From a virus: 32,855 nt of DNA. This document shows, in pieces, positions 1 through 7,907 of this stretch. The first letter of the stretch is position 1, and the number at the start of each line of letters is the position of its first letter. The notes under the pieces were generated by a model. It did not search any database and was not told where the DNA came from. It worked only from the letters and a program-made list of their open reading frames with translations. The stretch is taken from the IMG/VR virus record IMGVR_UViG_3300017763_000092, positions 1-32,855 of that record, one strand, 5' to 3'. A program made the position numbers and the translations under genes.

Positions 1-1
1 A

Positions 2-406
2 GAACGTCCGCTAGGTGATGCAGAGATGGCAGCAGTGAATACACACGGCTTGTTTAATCTAAACGATTTCCTTCCTAAAAAGCCAGACGAAGTGGCTGTT
101 AAAGTTCTTACAGAAATGTTTGAAGCAAGTGTAGACGGTGAAGCATACGATGCAGAACGTTGGAGCAATTACTTCCGTCCTGCAGGTATGCAAGCACGTA
201 CTGGTGATCCACAAAATAGAACACCAGCAGCAGCACCAGCAGCAGCACCAGCAGCACCAGCAGCAACTGATACAGGATGGCAAGATCCTGCTCCAGCAGC
301 AGAAGCAGCACCACAACCTGCTCCAGCAGCAGAAGCAGCACCTGCAGAAGAAAACGCAGGCGGTGCGCAAGACATTCTTGCAATGATCAGAGCACGTCAA
401 GGTTAA
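2..406 (+). CDS. 32: Probable C-terminal part of gp32 ssDNA-binding protein (5' end outside window)
   Basis: The reading frame is open from the first bases of the window, so this is the 3' part of a longer gene; the ATG at 26 is probably internal. The visible part has a helical stretch (FLPKKPDEV then LTEMFEASVDGE) that I align loosely with the T4 gp32 segment just after its DNA-binding core. A low-complexity Ala/Pro linker follows, then a short acidic/helical tail ending DILAMIRARQG. T4 gp32 likewise ends in a flexible linker and an acidic protein-interaction tail. Position just before uvsX fits, since gp32, UvsX and UvsY act together in recombination-dependent replication. The DNA-binding core is not visible, so identity rests on context and a weak C-terminal match. 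The linker is encoded by CAG/GCA-type repeats unlike the AT-rich surroundings. Confidence 0.5.
   Translation, partial: ERPLGDAEMAAVNTHGLFNLNDFLPKKPDEVAVKVLTEMFEASVDGEAYDAERWSNYFRPAGMQARTGDPQNRTPAAAPAAAPAAPAATDTGWQDPAPAAEAAPQPAPAAEAAPAEENAGGAQDILAMIRARQG
287..342. repeat. Direct repeat in the Ala/Pro linker: two exact 26-bp copies, 30-bp period
   Basis: Bases 287-312 and 317-342 are identical (starting cctgctccag and ending agcagcacc), each encoding an A-P-A-A-E-A-A-type unit. Just upstream, 223-265 is a denser run of CAGCAC/CAGCAG units. Both keep the frame, so copy-number change would only lengthen or shorten the linker. Confidence 0.8.
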
Positions 407-411
407 TAATA

Positions 412-442
412 GAAAGGGCTTCGGCCCTTTCATTCGTTTTTT
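412..442 (+). terminator. Rho-independent terminator after gp32-like gene
   Basis: An 8-bp perfect stem (gaaagggc, 412-419, with gccctttc, 424-431) is closed by a UUCG tetraloop with the favoured C-G closing pair. It is followed by a T-rich run including six Ts at 437-442. It sits 6 bases after the stop codon and before uvsX, so it should separate gp32-level expression from uvsX. Confidence 0.9.
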
Positions 443-457
443 AGAATAGGAGATAAT

Positions 458-1546
458 ATGGCTACTAAAGCATTCGATCCTTCAAAGTTTCGAAACAGTT
501 TAACTAAATCAATTAAGGGTATGAGCGCAGGCTTTAACGATCCACAAGACTGGATTAGTACAGGTAACTTTGCACTTAATTATCTACTAAGTGGCGACTT
601 TCAAAAAGGTATTCCGCTTGGTAAAGTATCAGTATTTGCCGGAGAGTCCGGTGCTGGTAAATCATATATTGTAAGCGGCAACATTGTCAAGGCAGCACAA
701 GAACAAGGTATTTTTGTTGTTCTTATTGATAGCGAAAATGCACTTGACGAAAGTTGGTTACAAGCACTTGGCGTCGAAACAACTGACGACAAAATTCTTA
801 AACTTAATATGGCAATGATTGACGATGTTGCTAAAACTATTAGTACATTTATGGATGACTATCGTTCAATGAACGAAGAAGACCGTCCTAAGGTATTGTT
901 TGTAGTTGATTCGCTCGGTATGCTTATGTCACCAACTGAGGTTACTCAGTTTGAAGCAGGTGATATGAAAGGCGACTTTGGTCGTAAAGCAAAAGCACTG
1001 AAAGCCCTTGTAACTAACTGTGTTAATATGTTTGGCAGTTACAATGTAGGTATGTGCGTTACTAACCACACATATGCATCGCAGGATATGTTTGACCCAG
1101 ATGATAAGATCTCAGGTGGTTCAGGCTTTGTGTATGCTTCTTCGATGGTGGTTGCTATGAAGAAACTAAAACTTAAAGTAGATGCCGAAGGTAATAAAAC
1201 ATCACAAGTACACGGTATTAGAGCAGCGTGTAAAGTAATGAAAACACGTTACGCTAAACCCTTTGAAGGTGTACAAGTTGAGATTCCATACGAAACAGGT
1301 ATGAATCCATATTCAGGTATGTTTGATTTATTAGAAGGAAAAGGCTTACTTGAAAAACAAGGTAATCGTTACAAGTATATTGATAGTAACGGAGAAGAAA
1401 CACTAGAATATCGTAAGAAATGGACAGGTGAACTACTCGAGATGGTCATGGCCGATTTACCGGCAAAAGAAGAACAAATGGTAAATATCGCTAACGCAAC
1501 CGAAGAAGTTGTGGATCATAACGAGGAGCCGATCTTAGATGAATGA
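458..1546 (+). CDS. uvsX: UvsX, RecA-like recombinase
   Basis: This is the strand-exchange ATPase of T4-like phages, which forms filaments on ssDNA and drives recombination-dependent replication and repair. The 362-aa product is close to T4 UvsX (about 390 aa). Walker A is GESGAGKS at residues 62-69 and the Walker B strand is VLFVVDSLG at about 146-154, with the RecA-type segment LIDSENALD at about 89-97. The start ATG is preceded by a clear Shine-Dalgarno (aggag, about 448-452). The 3' end overlaps the next ORF by 8 bases, which suggests translational coupling with 1539-1769 and uvsY. A strong terminator lies upstream, so it likely has its own promoter or receives readthrough; I see no clear promoter in the short gap. 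Confidence 0.95.
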   Translation: MATKAFDPSKFRNSLTKSIKGMSAGFNDPQDWISTGNFALNYLLSGDFQKGIPLGKVSVFAGESGAGKSYIVSGNIVKAAQEQGIFVVLIDSENALDESWLQALGVETTDDKILKLNMAMIDDVAKTISTFMDDYRSMNEEDRPKVLFVVDSLGMLMSPTEVTQFEAGDMKGDFGRKAKALKALVTNCVNMFGSYNVGMCVTNHTYASQDMFDPDDKISGGSGFVYASSMVVAMKKLKLKVDAEGNKTSQVHGIRAACKVMKTRYAKPFEGVQVEIPYETGMNPYSGMFDLLEGKGLLEKQGNRYKYIDSNGEETLEYRKKWTGELLEMVMADLPAKEEQMVNIANATEEVVDHNEEPILDE

Positions 1547-1769
1547 AGAATTTGTGGCGGATTTGTGGATGCTTTTTAAAGAGTATTTTGATAAAAAGCA
1601 TATTGAAATGGCAGCTGAAAAATATGTCGACACATTAATAGATTATGGTTTAGCAGATGATCAATTACAAGAAATGTTAGGAACTGACAAACACTTAGAT
1701 TATGCTATTCAATATTATTTAGAAATGGATCATAGTGACATTGACGATGATGATGAATGGGATGAGTAA
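1539..1769 (+). CDS. Small acidic protein between uvsX and uvsY
   Basis: I do not recognise a family. The 76-aa product is mostly helical in appearance, with hydrophobic/aromatic residues in the first two thirds (LWMLFKEYF, YVDTLIDYGL) and a strongly acidic end (DIDDDDEWDE). It overlaps the uvsX stop by 8 bases, and its own stop shares one base with the uvsY ATG (TAATG). All three are therefore very likely one translationally coupled operon. A role tied to recombination, such as a small partner of UvsX or UvsY, is only an inference from position. Confidence 0.8.
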   Translation: MNEEFVADLWMLFKEYFDKKHIEMAAEKYVDTLIDYGLADDQLQEMLGTDKHLDYAIQYYLEMDHSDIDDDDEWDE

Positions 1770-2224
1770 TGGGTTGGTACAGTCGTGTAAGTCGAAATGT
1801 AAATGAAATACCTGCAGCGATTCAGCATTTTGAATCTGAACTTATAGAAGCTAAAAAAGAGTGTAAGTTTGTAGGTAATGTTGAAAAACAAGCATCGTTA
1901 ATGCCAGGTATTGTTGAACATAGATTTAATCAGTTGCAAGAAATTGAAGCCATACTAGAATATTTAAACATAGAGCTACGTAGATTACGTAGCTCGTTTT
2001 TCCGAAAGTATTTAGAAAACTATCAAAGAGCATTAAGTAGTCGTGATGTTGAAAAATATGTCGATGGCGAAGCTGATGTTGTTGACTATGAGAAAATTAT
2101 TAACGATTTTGCACTAATGCGAAACAAATGGTTAGGTGTACTTAAAGCACTTGATCAAAAACAGTGGCAAATTACTAACGTTGTAAAACTCAGAGTTGCA
2201 GGAATGGAAGACGCAACTTTGTAA
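1769..2224 (+). CDS. uvsY: UvsY-like recombination mediator
   Basis: The 151-aa product is close to T4 UvsY (137 aa), which loads UvsX onto gp32-covered ssDNA. It is highly charged and helical, with Arg/Lys-rich segments (LRRLRSSFFRKY, near residues 70-82) that could bind ssDNA. The C-terminal pattern (W-x-I-x-x-VVKLR near 132-142) resembles the C-terminal helix of UvsY-type proteins. Identification rests on size, charge pattern and the operon uvsX-orf-uvsY rather than a strict motif. The start ATG overlaps the previous stop. Confidence 0.75.
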   Translation: MGWYSRVSRNVNEIPAAIQHFESELIEAKKECKFVGNVEKQASLMPGIVEHRFNQLQEIEAILEYLNIELRRLRSSFFRKYLENYQRALSSRDVEKYVDGEADVVDYEKIINDFALMRNKWLGVLKALDQKQWQITNVVKLRVAGMEDATL

Positions 2225-2231
2225 ATAGAGT

Positions 2232-2960
2232 ATGACCCTAACAGTTATACTTCCAGCCGCAGGCAAAGGTACTAGATTAAACTTACCTTATCCTAAAGAA
2301 ATATTAAGACTAGATAAAAATCAAGCACTTATAGATTATAGTTTTGACTGGTTCAAAGACTATGATAGAAACAGTGTTGATTTTGTTGTAGTAATAAATG
2401 AATACAAAACCGAAATAGTAGAATATTTGTCAAAGTACAAACACAAATATAATATTGCTTTCGTATATCAAAATCCTAAAGAATTAGAATACACTGGTGC
2501 GATAAAAAGTGCATTTAGTTGGTTTGGAGAAGATAATGTTGTATTATTGCCTGATACTATTTTAAAATTAAAAGGCACTGAAGATTTATATACACAAGTC
2601 AAAGACAAATTAAATAACAATGAATTTGTATTCTTTTACAAAAAAGAAAAAGATCCATTGATGTTATCTACAAAAGGTGCATTACAAATGGAGAATAATA
2701 TTGTAAAATATTATGAAGACAAACCTCAAACTGACTTTACAAAATTTAATGCATATTGGTGTAGCTTTGCATTTAGAGCTAGTTCGTTTATGCCTGCAAT
2801 AGAATATATGGAAAAAAGCACACTAAAACAAAAGTTTAGTCCTAAACAAATGACAGCTACTCCGTTTTATAATTCAGAAGGTATCGAAGTTAATGACTAT
2901 ATAGACTTAGGTACGTGGAATGAAATACGTAGATTGTTAGCAGAATATCAGGAAGAATAA
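2232..2960 (+). CDS. Sugar-1-phosphate nucleotidyltransferase (NTP_transferase type)
   Basis: The N-terminus carries the hallmark signature LPAAGKGTRL followed by P-x-P-K-E (residues 7-23), the NTP-binding loop and lysine of sugar-phosphate nucleotidyltransferases such as GlmU/RmlA/GalU. These enzymes make NDP-sugars from NTP and sugar-1-phosphate. VLLPDTIL near residues 104-111 resembles the metal-binding acidic strand. At 242 aa it is close to a single catalytic domain with no left-handed beta-helix acyltransferase part. It opens the first glycan cassette, its stop overlaps the next ATG (TAATG), and no strong Shine-Dalgarno precedes its ATG. The particular sugar cannot be told from sequence. 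Confidence 0.85.
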   Translation: MTLTVILPAAGKGTRLNLPYPKEILRLDKNQALIDYSFDWFKDYDRNSVDFVVVINEYKTEIVEYLSKYKHKYNIAFVYQNPKELEYTGAIKSAFSWFGEDNVVLLPDTILKLKGTEDLYTQVKDKLNNNEFVFFYKKEKDPLMLSTKGALQMENNIVKYYEDKPQTDFTKFNAYWCSFAFRASSFMPAIEYMEKSTLKQKFSPKQMTATPFYNSEGIEVNDYIDLGTWNEIRRLLAEYQEE

Positions 2961-3886
2961 TGTATTTTTATGTTGGTGATAAAGAACACAATAGATATAG
3001 TTTTAGATCAAGAGGAACTTTATTACTTGAAAATATGGATAGTAATAATAATGGGCTTATTACAGATATAAATCAAATACAACATAATGACAATAGATTA
3101 TTTGTATTTGGTAAAAAATTTACAAATGAAATATTAGATGTATTGATAGAAAAAAATGCAAAATTTATTTGTGATATATCTGACTATAAATTTTATAAAC
3201 AAGATGTAATAAATTTATATACAAAGGCTGCAAAGTATTGTAAGTTTTTTGTTGCTACTTGTGAATATCTAGCAAAAGATGTAGAAAGATTATTTAAAAA
3301 CAAATGTTATGTTATAGCAGACTTAACAGAAAGAAAACAAAGCAAGCCAACAAAAAAAGTGTTTACAAAAACCGACATTGTAAAACTTGTATGTTATGGA
3401 GCAAGAAAAAATATTCATAAAGTAAACTTTGATATGATACTTGCTAATATGAAAACTATACATCCAAACGTACATATAGATGTTGTTACAAATAAAAATA
3501 TAGACGATCCAAGTTGGTGGACAGATTGGAGTTATGAAACACAAGAAGAAATGGTCAATAATAGCGATGCTATTTTGTTGCCAATTTTTTACAAAGACAA
3601 AATAGAAAAATTTGTAAAAGGTAAAGGAAACAACAGACCAATTGATGCACTACAGCAAGGAAAGTTTGTTATCACACAAAGTTACATACCAAGTTATGTT
3701 GACTTGCAAGATTACATTTGGACAGGTAATTTAACAGCAGGATTTCAATACTTTGTACATAATCCAGAAGAAGTTTATCAAAAAGTTTTAATGGGCCAAG
3801 ACCATATTACTAAGTACTATACACCAATTAAAGTAGTAGATAAATGGCTTGAGCTAGAAAGAATTATTAATGAAAAAAGTTCATAA
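2960..3886 (+). CDS. Putative glycosyltransferase, GT-B-like
   Basis: This 308-aa protein has an alternating Rossmann-like pattern in two halves. A second-half strand-helix arrangement (IVKLVCYGARKNIHK at about 139-153, then a segment with DAILLPIFYKDK) is typical of the GT4-like GT-B fold. NNRPIDALQQGKFVIT (about 223-238) resembles the nucleotide-sugar-binding region where GT-B enzymes place a conserved acidic residue and small-residue helix. I cannot assign donor or acceptor. It is embedded between the nucleotidyltransferase and the FkbM methyltransferase with overlapping ends, so it likely acts on the same glycan. Confidence 0.6.
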   Translation: MYFYVGDKEHNRYSFRSRGTLLLENMDSNNNGLITDINQIQHNDNRLFVFGKKFTNEILDVLIEKNAKFICDISDYKFYKQDVINLYTKAAKYCKFFVATCEYLAKDVERLFKNKCYVIADLTERKQSKPTKKVFTKTDIVKLVCYGARKNIHKVNFDMILANMKTIHPNVHIDVVTNKNIDDPSWWTDWSYETQEEMVNNSDAILLPIFYKDKIEKFVKGKGNNRPIDALQQGKFVITQSYIPSYVDLQDYIWTGNLTAGFQYFVHNPEEVYQKVLMGQDHITKYYTPIKVVDKWLELERIINEKSS

Positions 3887-4490
3887 TTATTATTTGCCAG
3901 ATACAGATATACACTTTGAAAAAATGATAAACAAGCGTATTAGTCAAGGCGGGCCTCCTGAATATCAAGATGATGTTAGAAACGCAGCATACAAATATGT
4001 TAAAGAATTTAATACAGCAATTGATGTTGGTGCAAATGTAGGATTATGGACTGTTCCTCTGTCAAAGAAATTTAACAAAGTAATTTCGTTTGAACCTATG
4101 GCACAAGTTTTTGAATGCTTAATAGAAAATACAACAGGTATTGAAAATGTTATTATCAATAATTTTGCACTAGGTAGTGAACAAAAAAACGTAGCTATGA
4201 CTTATGATCCAAACAATACAGGAAACAGTTTTATCAACGGTAAAGAAGGCGACATTAAAGTAAAAACACTTGATCAAAGTTTTATGCCTCCATTTGAACT
4301 AATAAAAATTGATTGCGAAAGACACGAATTAGAAGTTTTAAAGGGTGGTATAAACACTCTAAAAAAATACAAGCCCATTGTAATAGTCGAACAACATCCT
4401 GATACAAAATACTGTGCAGGAGAATTTTTGAAATCACACGGTGCTGTTGAATTAACAAACGTTAGGAAAGATTTTATTTTTGGATGGTAA
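3870..4490 (+). CDS. FkbM-family SAM-dependent methyltransferase
   Basis: The SAM-binding motif I is IDVGANVGLW at residues 51-60. It is followed by the acidic end of strand 2 (VISFEPMAQVFECL) and the FkbM signature 'IKIDCERHELEVLKGG' near residues 146-161, with VIVEQHPD after it. FkbM-type enzymes O-methylate sugars or small molecules; in glycan cassettes they commonly methylate polysaccharide residues. Length of 206 aa matches a single catalytic domain. It overlaps the previous gene by 17 bases and the next by 11, showing tight coupling. Confidence 0.88.
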   Translation: MKKVHNYYLPDTDIHFEKMINKRISQGGPPEYQDDVRNAAYKYVKEFNTAIDVGANVGLWTVPLSKKFNKVISFEPMAQVFECLIENTTGIENVIINNFALGSEQKNVAMTYDPNNTGNSFINGKEGDIKVKTLDQSFMPPFELIKIDCERHELEVLKGGINTLKKYKPIVIVEQHPDTKYCAGEFLKSHGAVELTNVRKDFIFGW

Positions 4491-5250
4491 AATTGTAATT
4501 GTAACTGGAGGATTTGATCCGTTACATAGTGGACACATTGAGTATTTTAAATCAGCACGTTCTTTGGGCGATAAATTAGTTGTAGGGCTTAATAGTGATA
4601 CGTGGCTTGAGAATAAAAAAGGTCGTGCATTTATGCCGTTTGAAGAACGTGCAAATATTGTCAAACATCTTGAAATGGTTGACGATGTTATGCTAGTCGA
4701 AGACGACGAAACTGGCGGCACAACAAAAGCAATTGGATATCTTTTACAAACAACAACTGGTAAACTTATTGTTGCAAACGGTGGGGATAGAGTTGAAGGC
4801 GAAATTCCAGAACAAGCAACATACGGCGATCATCCAGACGTAGAGTTTGTATTTGGTGTTGGCGGCGAAGATAAAAAGAATAGTAGTAGTTGGATACTCA
4901 AAGAATGGAGTCAGCCTACTACAGAACGTGCGTGGGGCGAATACAAAATATTAGACAAAGGCAATGGCTGGCAAGTTAAACAACTTGAGTTTTATCACGG
5001 CAAAGCATTAAGTGACCAAAGACACTTTAAACGTAGTGAACACTGGCACGTTGTAGATGGAGTAATTAATATGTTCCTAGAAGATAAGCAAGGTAATAAA
5101 ACAAGCACATTGTTAGTACCAGGAGATAGTATTGACATCCCAGTAGGCTATTGGCACAAAGCTGTAAATTTAGATAATAAATCTGCAAAAGTTATTGAAG
5201 TATGGATTGGCAATAATTTAACCGAAAATGATATAGAAAGAAGAGACTAA
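4480..5250 (+). CDS. Fusion: HIGH-type nucleotidyltransferase + mannose-6-P isomerase type II cupin
   Basis: Residues 1 to about 130 form a cytidylyl/adenylyltransferase domain: VTGGFDPLHSGHIEYF (HxGH at 16-19), then ARSLGDKLVVGLNSD and the FEERANIV helix. This is the pattern of the C-terminal domain of RfaE/HldE and of glycerol-3-P cytidylyltransferases. From about residue 145, WGEYKIL, QRHFKRSEHWHVVDG, GDSIDIPVGYWH and IEVWIGN...NDIERRD match the cupin of type II mannose-6-phosphate isomerases. One protein may thus activate a sugar phosphate and bind or isomerise a related sugar. The start is TTG at 4480 with aggaaag (4464-4470) at good spacing, overlapping the fkbM stop. The nearby ATG at 4484 is in another frame. 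Confidence 0.85.
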   Translation: MDGKIVIVTGGFDPLHSGHIEYFKSARSLGDKLVVGLNSDTWLENKKGRAFMPFEERANIVKHLEMVDDVMLVEDDETGGTTKAIGYLLQTTTGKLIVANGGDRVEGEIPEQATYGDHPDVEFVFGVGGEDKKNSSSWILKEWSQPTTERAWGEYKILDKGNGWQVKQLEFYHGKALSDQRHFKRSEHWHVVDGVINMFLEDKQGNKTSTLLVPGDSIDIPVGYWHKAVNLDNKSAKVIEVWIGNNLTENDIERRD

Positions 5251-6068
5251 TGACCGAACCCCTTAAAGTATTTGTAGGATGGGATAGCAGAGAAGATATT
5301 GCATTCCAAGTTTGTAAACAAAGTATTTTAGAACACGCCAGTGTACCTGTAAAAGTTATACCTTTGAAACAAGATGATTTAAGAAAAAAAGATCTCTACA
5401 ATAGACCTATTGATGCACTTGCAAGTACAGAATTCACATTTACAAGATTTTTAGTTCCTTACTTAATGGGATATCAAGGATGGGCATTGTTTATAGATTG
5501 TGATTTTGTGTTTTTAGATGATGTTAAAAAATTATTCGATCAGATTAATAACAAATATGCTGTAATGTGTGCGCAACACGACTATACGCCCAAAGAAGGC
5601 ACAAAAATGGATGGGCAAGTTCAAACAGTTTATCCACGTAAGAACTGGTCAAGTATGATGCTAATAAATTGTGGCTCTTATACAAACGGTGTATTAACCA
5701 AAGAACTTGTAAACGATCCTTTAAAAACTGGCGCATATTTTCATAGATTTAGTTGGGTGCCTGATGCCGAAGTAGGAGAATTAAGTCACGAGTGGAATTG
5801 GCTTGTAGGATGGTATAACGAACCAAAAGATGGAAGACCAAAAGCATTGCACTATACTGAAGGCGGGCCCTGGTTTAAACAATACGAAGACTGCGAGTAT
5901 GCCAAGGAATGGTACAAAGCAAAAGGTAAGTACTTTGAAAACGCCTATGTACACGCAAATGCCAAAGCCTCAAGCTTAGGCGAAAAAAGAAAACGTGATA
6001 GAGAAATAGACATAAGTGAAAGAATACATCCAACAAATTTAATAATGGATGATCAAAAAAAAAATTAA
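5250..6068 (+). CDS. Glycosyltransferase with DxD motif (GT8-like)
   Basis: The 272-aa product starts with KVFVGWDSREDIAFQV, the nucleotide-sugar entry strand seen in GT8-like/GT-A enzymes, and has a DCD metal-binding motif at residues 83-85 in WALFIDCDFVFLDD. Later elements (NCGSYTNG near 150; ALHYTEGGPWF near 205) match the acceptor/His-Gly region of this group. The protein likely moves a sugar from a nucleotide-sugar donor in the cytoplasm. Its ATG overlaps the previous stop. It ends in an A10 run (6055-6064) followed at once by TAA. The -1 frame after that run is open and joins the next gene in frame, so the true C-terminus may be longer or frameshifted. Confidence 0.8.
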   Translation: MTEPLKVFVGWDSREDIAFQVCKQSILEHASVPVKVIPLKQDDLRKKDLYNRPIDALASTEFTFTRFLVPYLMGYQGWALFIDCDFVFLDDVKKLFDQINNKYAVMCAQHDYTPKEGTKMDGQVQTVYPRKNWSSMMLINCGSYTNGVLTKELVNDPLKTGAYFHRFSWVPDAEVGELSHEWNWLVGWYNEPKDGRPKALHYTEGGPWFKQYEDCEYAKEWYKAKGKYFENAYVHANAKASSLGEKRKRDREIDISERIHPTNLIMDDQKKN

Positions 6069-6139
6069 TTGAAAAATTTTTTAACTATCTTAAAGATCCA
6101 GATGGTAATTTTTACGATACAAATTTTAAGGAGGATTTA

Positions 6140-6988
6140 ATGGCAATACGAGGTGATAGAGTAGCAGCAATCTTTCCTGATTCTGACGATGAAGATGGCA
6201 ATTTTAACCCACAAAAAAAAGGATACGAGTTTGATGAATACTTAGAAGCATTAGTACAGGGCATTCCTAAAGGTATGCTTAGTACTTGGGAACAAGAAAA
6301 AACATCAAATGTTCCTTTACTTATAAGAGGCTTAGGTAAAAAGAGTCAATTAGCTATAAAAAACTGCTGGGAAAAACAACAAACATTTTATGCAATTGAT
6401 AGTGGGTATTTAGGCAATGAAAGAACTAAAAGTAAAGTATGGCATCGTATAACTAAAAATGCTTTACAAAATTTAGGACCTATCAAAGATAGAGCAAATG
6501 ACAGGATGAATAAAATAGGTTACAAATACCTTAAATTTCATCCAGGAAGTAAAATATTAATTTGTCCGCCTAGTGAGAAAGTTATGAAATTTTGGGATCA
6601 ACCTACACCTGAAGAATGGACACAACAAACTATTAAAGAGTTGAAACGTTACACAGACAGACCGATTGAGGTAAGGTTAAAACCTAAACGTAACGAAAGA
6701 ATAGCAGATGGTAATATTGTACACGCTTTGCAAAATGACGTACACTGTGTAGTTACATATAATAGTATTGCAGCAACTGAAGCATTACTTAATGGTAAAC
6801 CTGCTATTGCTTTAGGACCCAATGCTGCAACTGTGTTATGTAATACAAGTTTATCCGAAGTTGAAAATTTAAATACTTTTGATAAATTGACAATTGAAGG
6901 ATATGCTGCACATCTAACATATTGTCAATTTACAAAACAAGAAATGCAAGACGGAACGGCGTGGCGAATTTTAAATGAAAGTAGTTAA
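6140..6988 (+). CDS. Putative glycosyltransferase, GT-B/capsule-type (paralogue A)
   Basis: The 282-aa product belongs to a set of three related proteins here (see 6975-7907 and 8775-9626). Shared layout: a strand GSKILIC, then W-x-Q-x-T-IKELKRYTDRPIEVR-x-KP, then CVVTYNSIAATEALLNGKPAIAL, then N-x-x-TFDK and a C-terminal aromatic helix. The 'V-V-x-x-S-x-x-x-x-E-A-L-L-x-G-x-P' pattern resembles the sugar-nucleotide site of capsule (KpsC/LipB-like) and other GT-B enzymes. Unlike the other two copies it has KPKRN where they have RPHP. A strong Shine-Dalgarno (aaggagga, 6128-6135) supports ATG 6140, although the frame is open upstream to 6053. Confidence 0.6.
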   Translation: MAIRGDRVAAIFPDSDDEDGNFNPQKKGYEFDEYLEALVQGIPKGMLSTWEQEKTSNVPLLIRGLGKKSQLAIKNCWEKQQTFYAIDSGYLGNERTKSKVWHRITKNALQNLGPIKDRANDRMNKIGYKYLKFHPGSKILICPPSEKVMKFWDQPTPEEWTQQTIKELKRYTDRPIEVRLKPKRNERIADGNIVHALQNDVHCVVTYNSIAATEALLNGKPAIALGPNAATVLCNTSLSEVENLNTFDKLTIEGYAAHLTYCQFTKQEMQDGTAWRILNESS

Positions 6989-7907
6989 TTATCTAACTAG
7001 TGTTCCTAGAGGTAATACCAATAAGCAAAAAGAAGAATTGCTTATGAAATTTCATAATGGTGTGCAACGTACTGGCGACGATTCTCATTTGCATAGAGAA
7101 TATTTTACCGTAGACTGCGATGCGGCACTTATACAAGGATGGGTATATAATGATACTACACCATCACATTTAAGTTTACGCAAAAAGGTTATAGAACATC
7201 AACAAAAAACAAACAGATACACAATAGTTGCTGATGCAAATTTGTTTTTGTATGCAAATAAGATTAATCCTCAAGGCTATTTGCGTTATAGTTTGAACGG
7301 TGTTTTTCCAGATACGGGAATTTATTGTGATAATAATATTGATGAAACAAGATGGAATCAAATATCTATCAATACAGGAATACGTTTAGAAGAAAACAAA
7401 AAAAACGGAAGTCATATTCTTATACTTTTGCAAAGACAAGGCGGCTGGAGTATGGGCGGAGAAAACGTAATTGATTGGACAAACAAAACTATTAGACAAA
7501 TTAGAAAAGCAGGATGTGATCGAATGATTAGAATCAGACCGCATCCGGGTTGTAAAAAATCTAAACAATTTTTAAACCCAAGAACTAATCCTTTTTATAA
7601 ATTAAACAAAGTTATGATATGCGATCCTGCCAACAGATTAGAAAATGACTTAAAAAATTGTTATGCAGTTGTTAATAAAAATAGTAGTGGTATAGTAGGG
7701 CCAATTATAAAAGGATATAATGCCTTTGTTACAGAGCCAAATAAAAGTCAATGTTCAGAAGTAAGCAATCATAATTTACAAGATATAGAAAACCCAAAAA
7801 CTTTTGATAGATTAAAATGGTTACAAAGAATTAGTATGTTTCATTGGAATTTTAGTGAACTCGAAACAGGACAATGCTGGAGTCATATAAAAAATTACGT
7901 CCAGTAA
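6975..7907 (+). CDS. Putative glycosyltransferase, GT-B/capsule-type (paralogue B)
   Basis: The second of three related proteins (310 aa). The conserved C-terminal half has GSHILILLQRQGGWSMGG, WTNKTIRQIRKAG, IRIRPHPGCKKS, CYAVVNKNSSGIVGPIIKG and ENPKTFDRLKWLQ. RPHP followed by a VV-x-x-x-S-S loop is the layout expected of a GT-B nucleotide-sugar site. The N-terminal half (residues 1-130) is a separate Rossmann-like lobe. It overlaps the end of paralogue A by 14 bases. Its 3' end overlaps, tail to tail, the reverse-strand gene at 7895-8737 by 13 bases. Donor and acceptor are unknown. Confidence 0.6.
   Translation: MKVVNYLTSVPRGNTNKQKEELLMKFHNGVQRTGDDSHLHREYFTVDCDAALIQGWVYNDTTPSHLSLRKKVIEHQQKTNRYTIVADANLFLYANKINPQGYLRYSLNGVFPDTGIYCDNNIDETRWNQISINTGIRLEENKKNGSHILILLQRQGGWSMGGENVIDWTNKTIRQIRKAGCDRMIRIRPHPGCKKSKQFLNPRTNPFYKLNKVMICDPANRLENDLKNCYAVVNKNSSGIVGPIIKGYNAFVTEPNKSQCSEVSNHNLQDIENPKTFDRLKWLQRISMFHWNFSELETGQCWSHIKNYVQ

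Noticed and set aside
59-433. Long reverse-strand and alternative-frame ORFs over the gp32 linker
   Set aside because: They are the Ala/Pro repeat read in other frames (Cys- or Gln-rich low complexity); the + strand frame is contiguous with the gene and has sensible ends.
3640-5430. Shared NRPIDAL peptide in the 2960 and 5250 glycosyltransferases as evidence of recombination
   Set aside because: The surrounding folds differ (GT-B versus DxD GT-A) and the flanking residues do not align; most likely coincidence.
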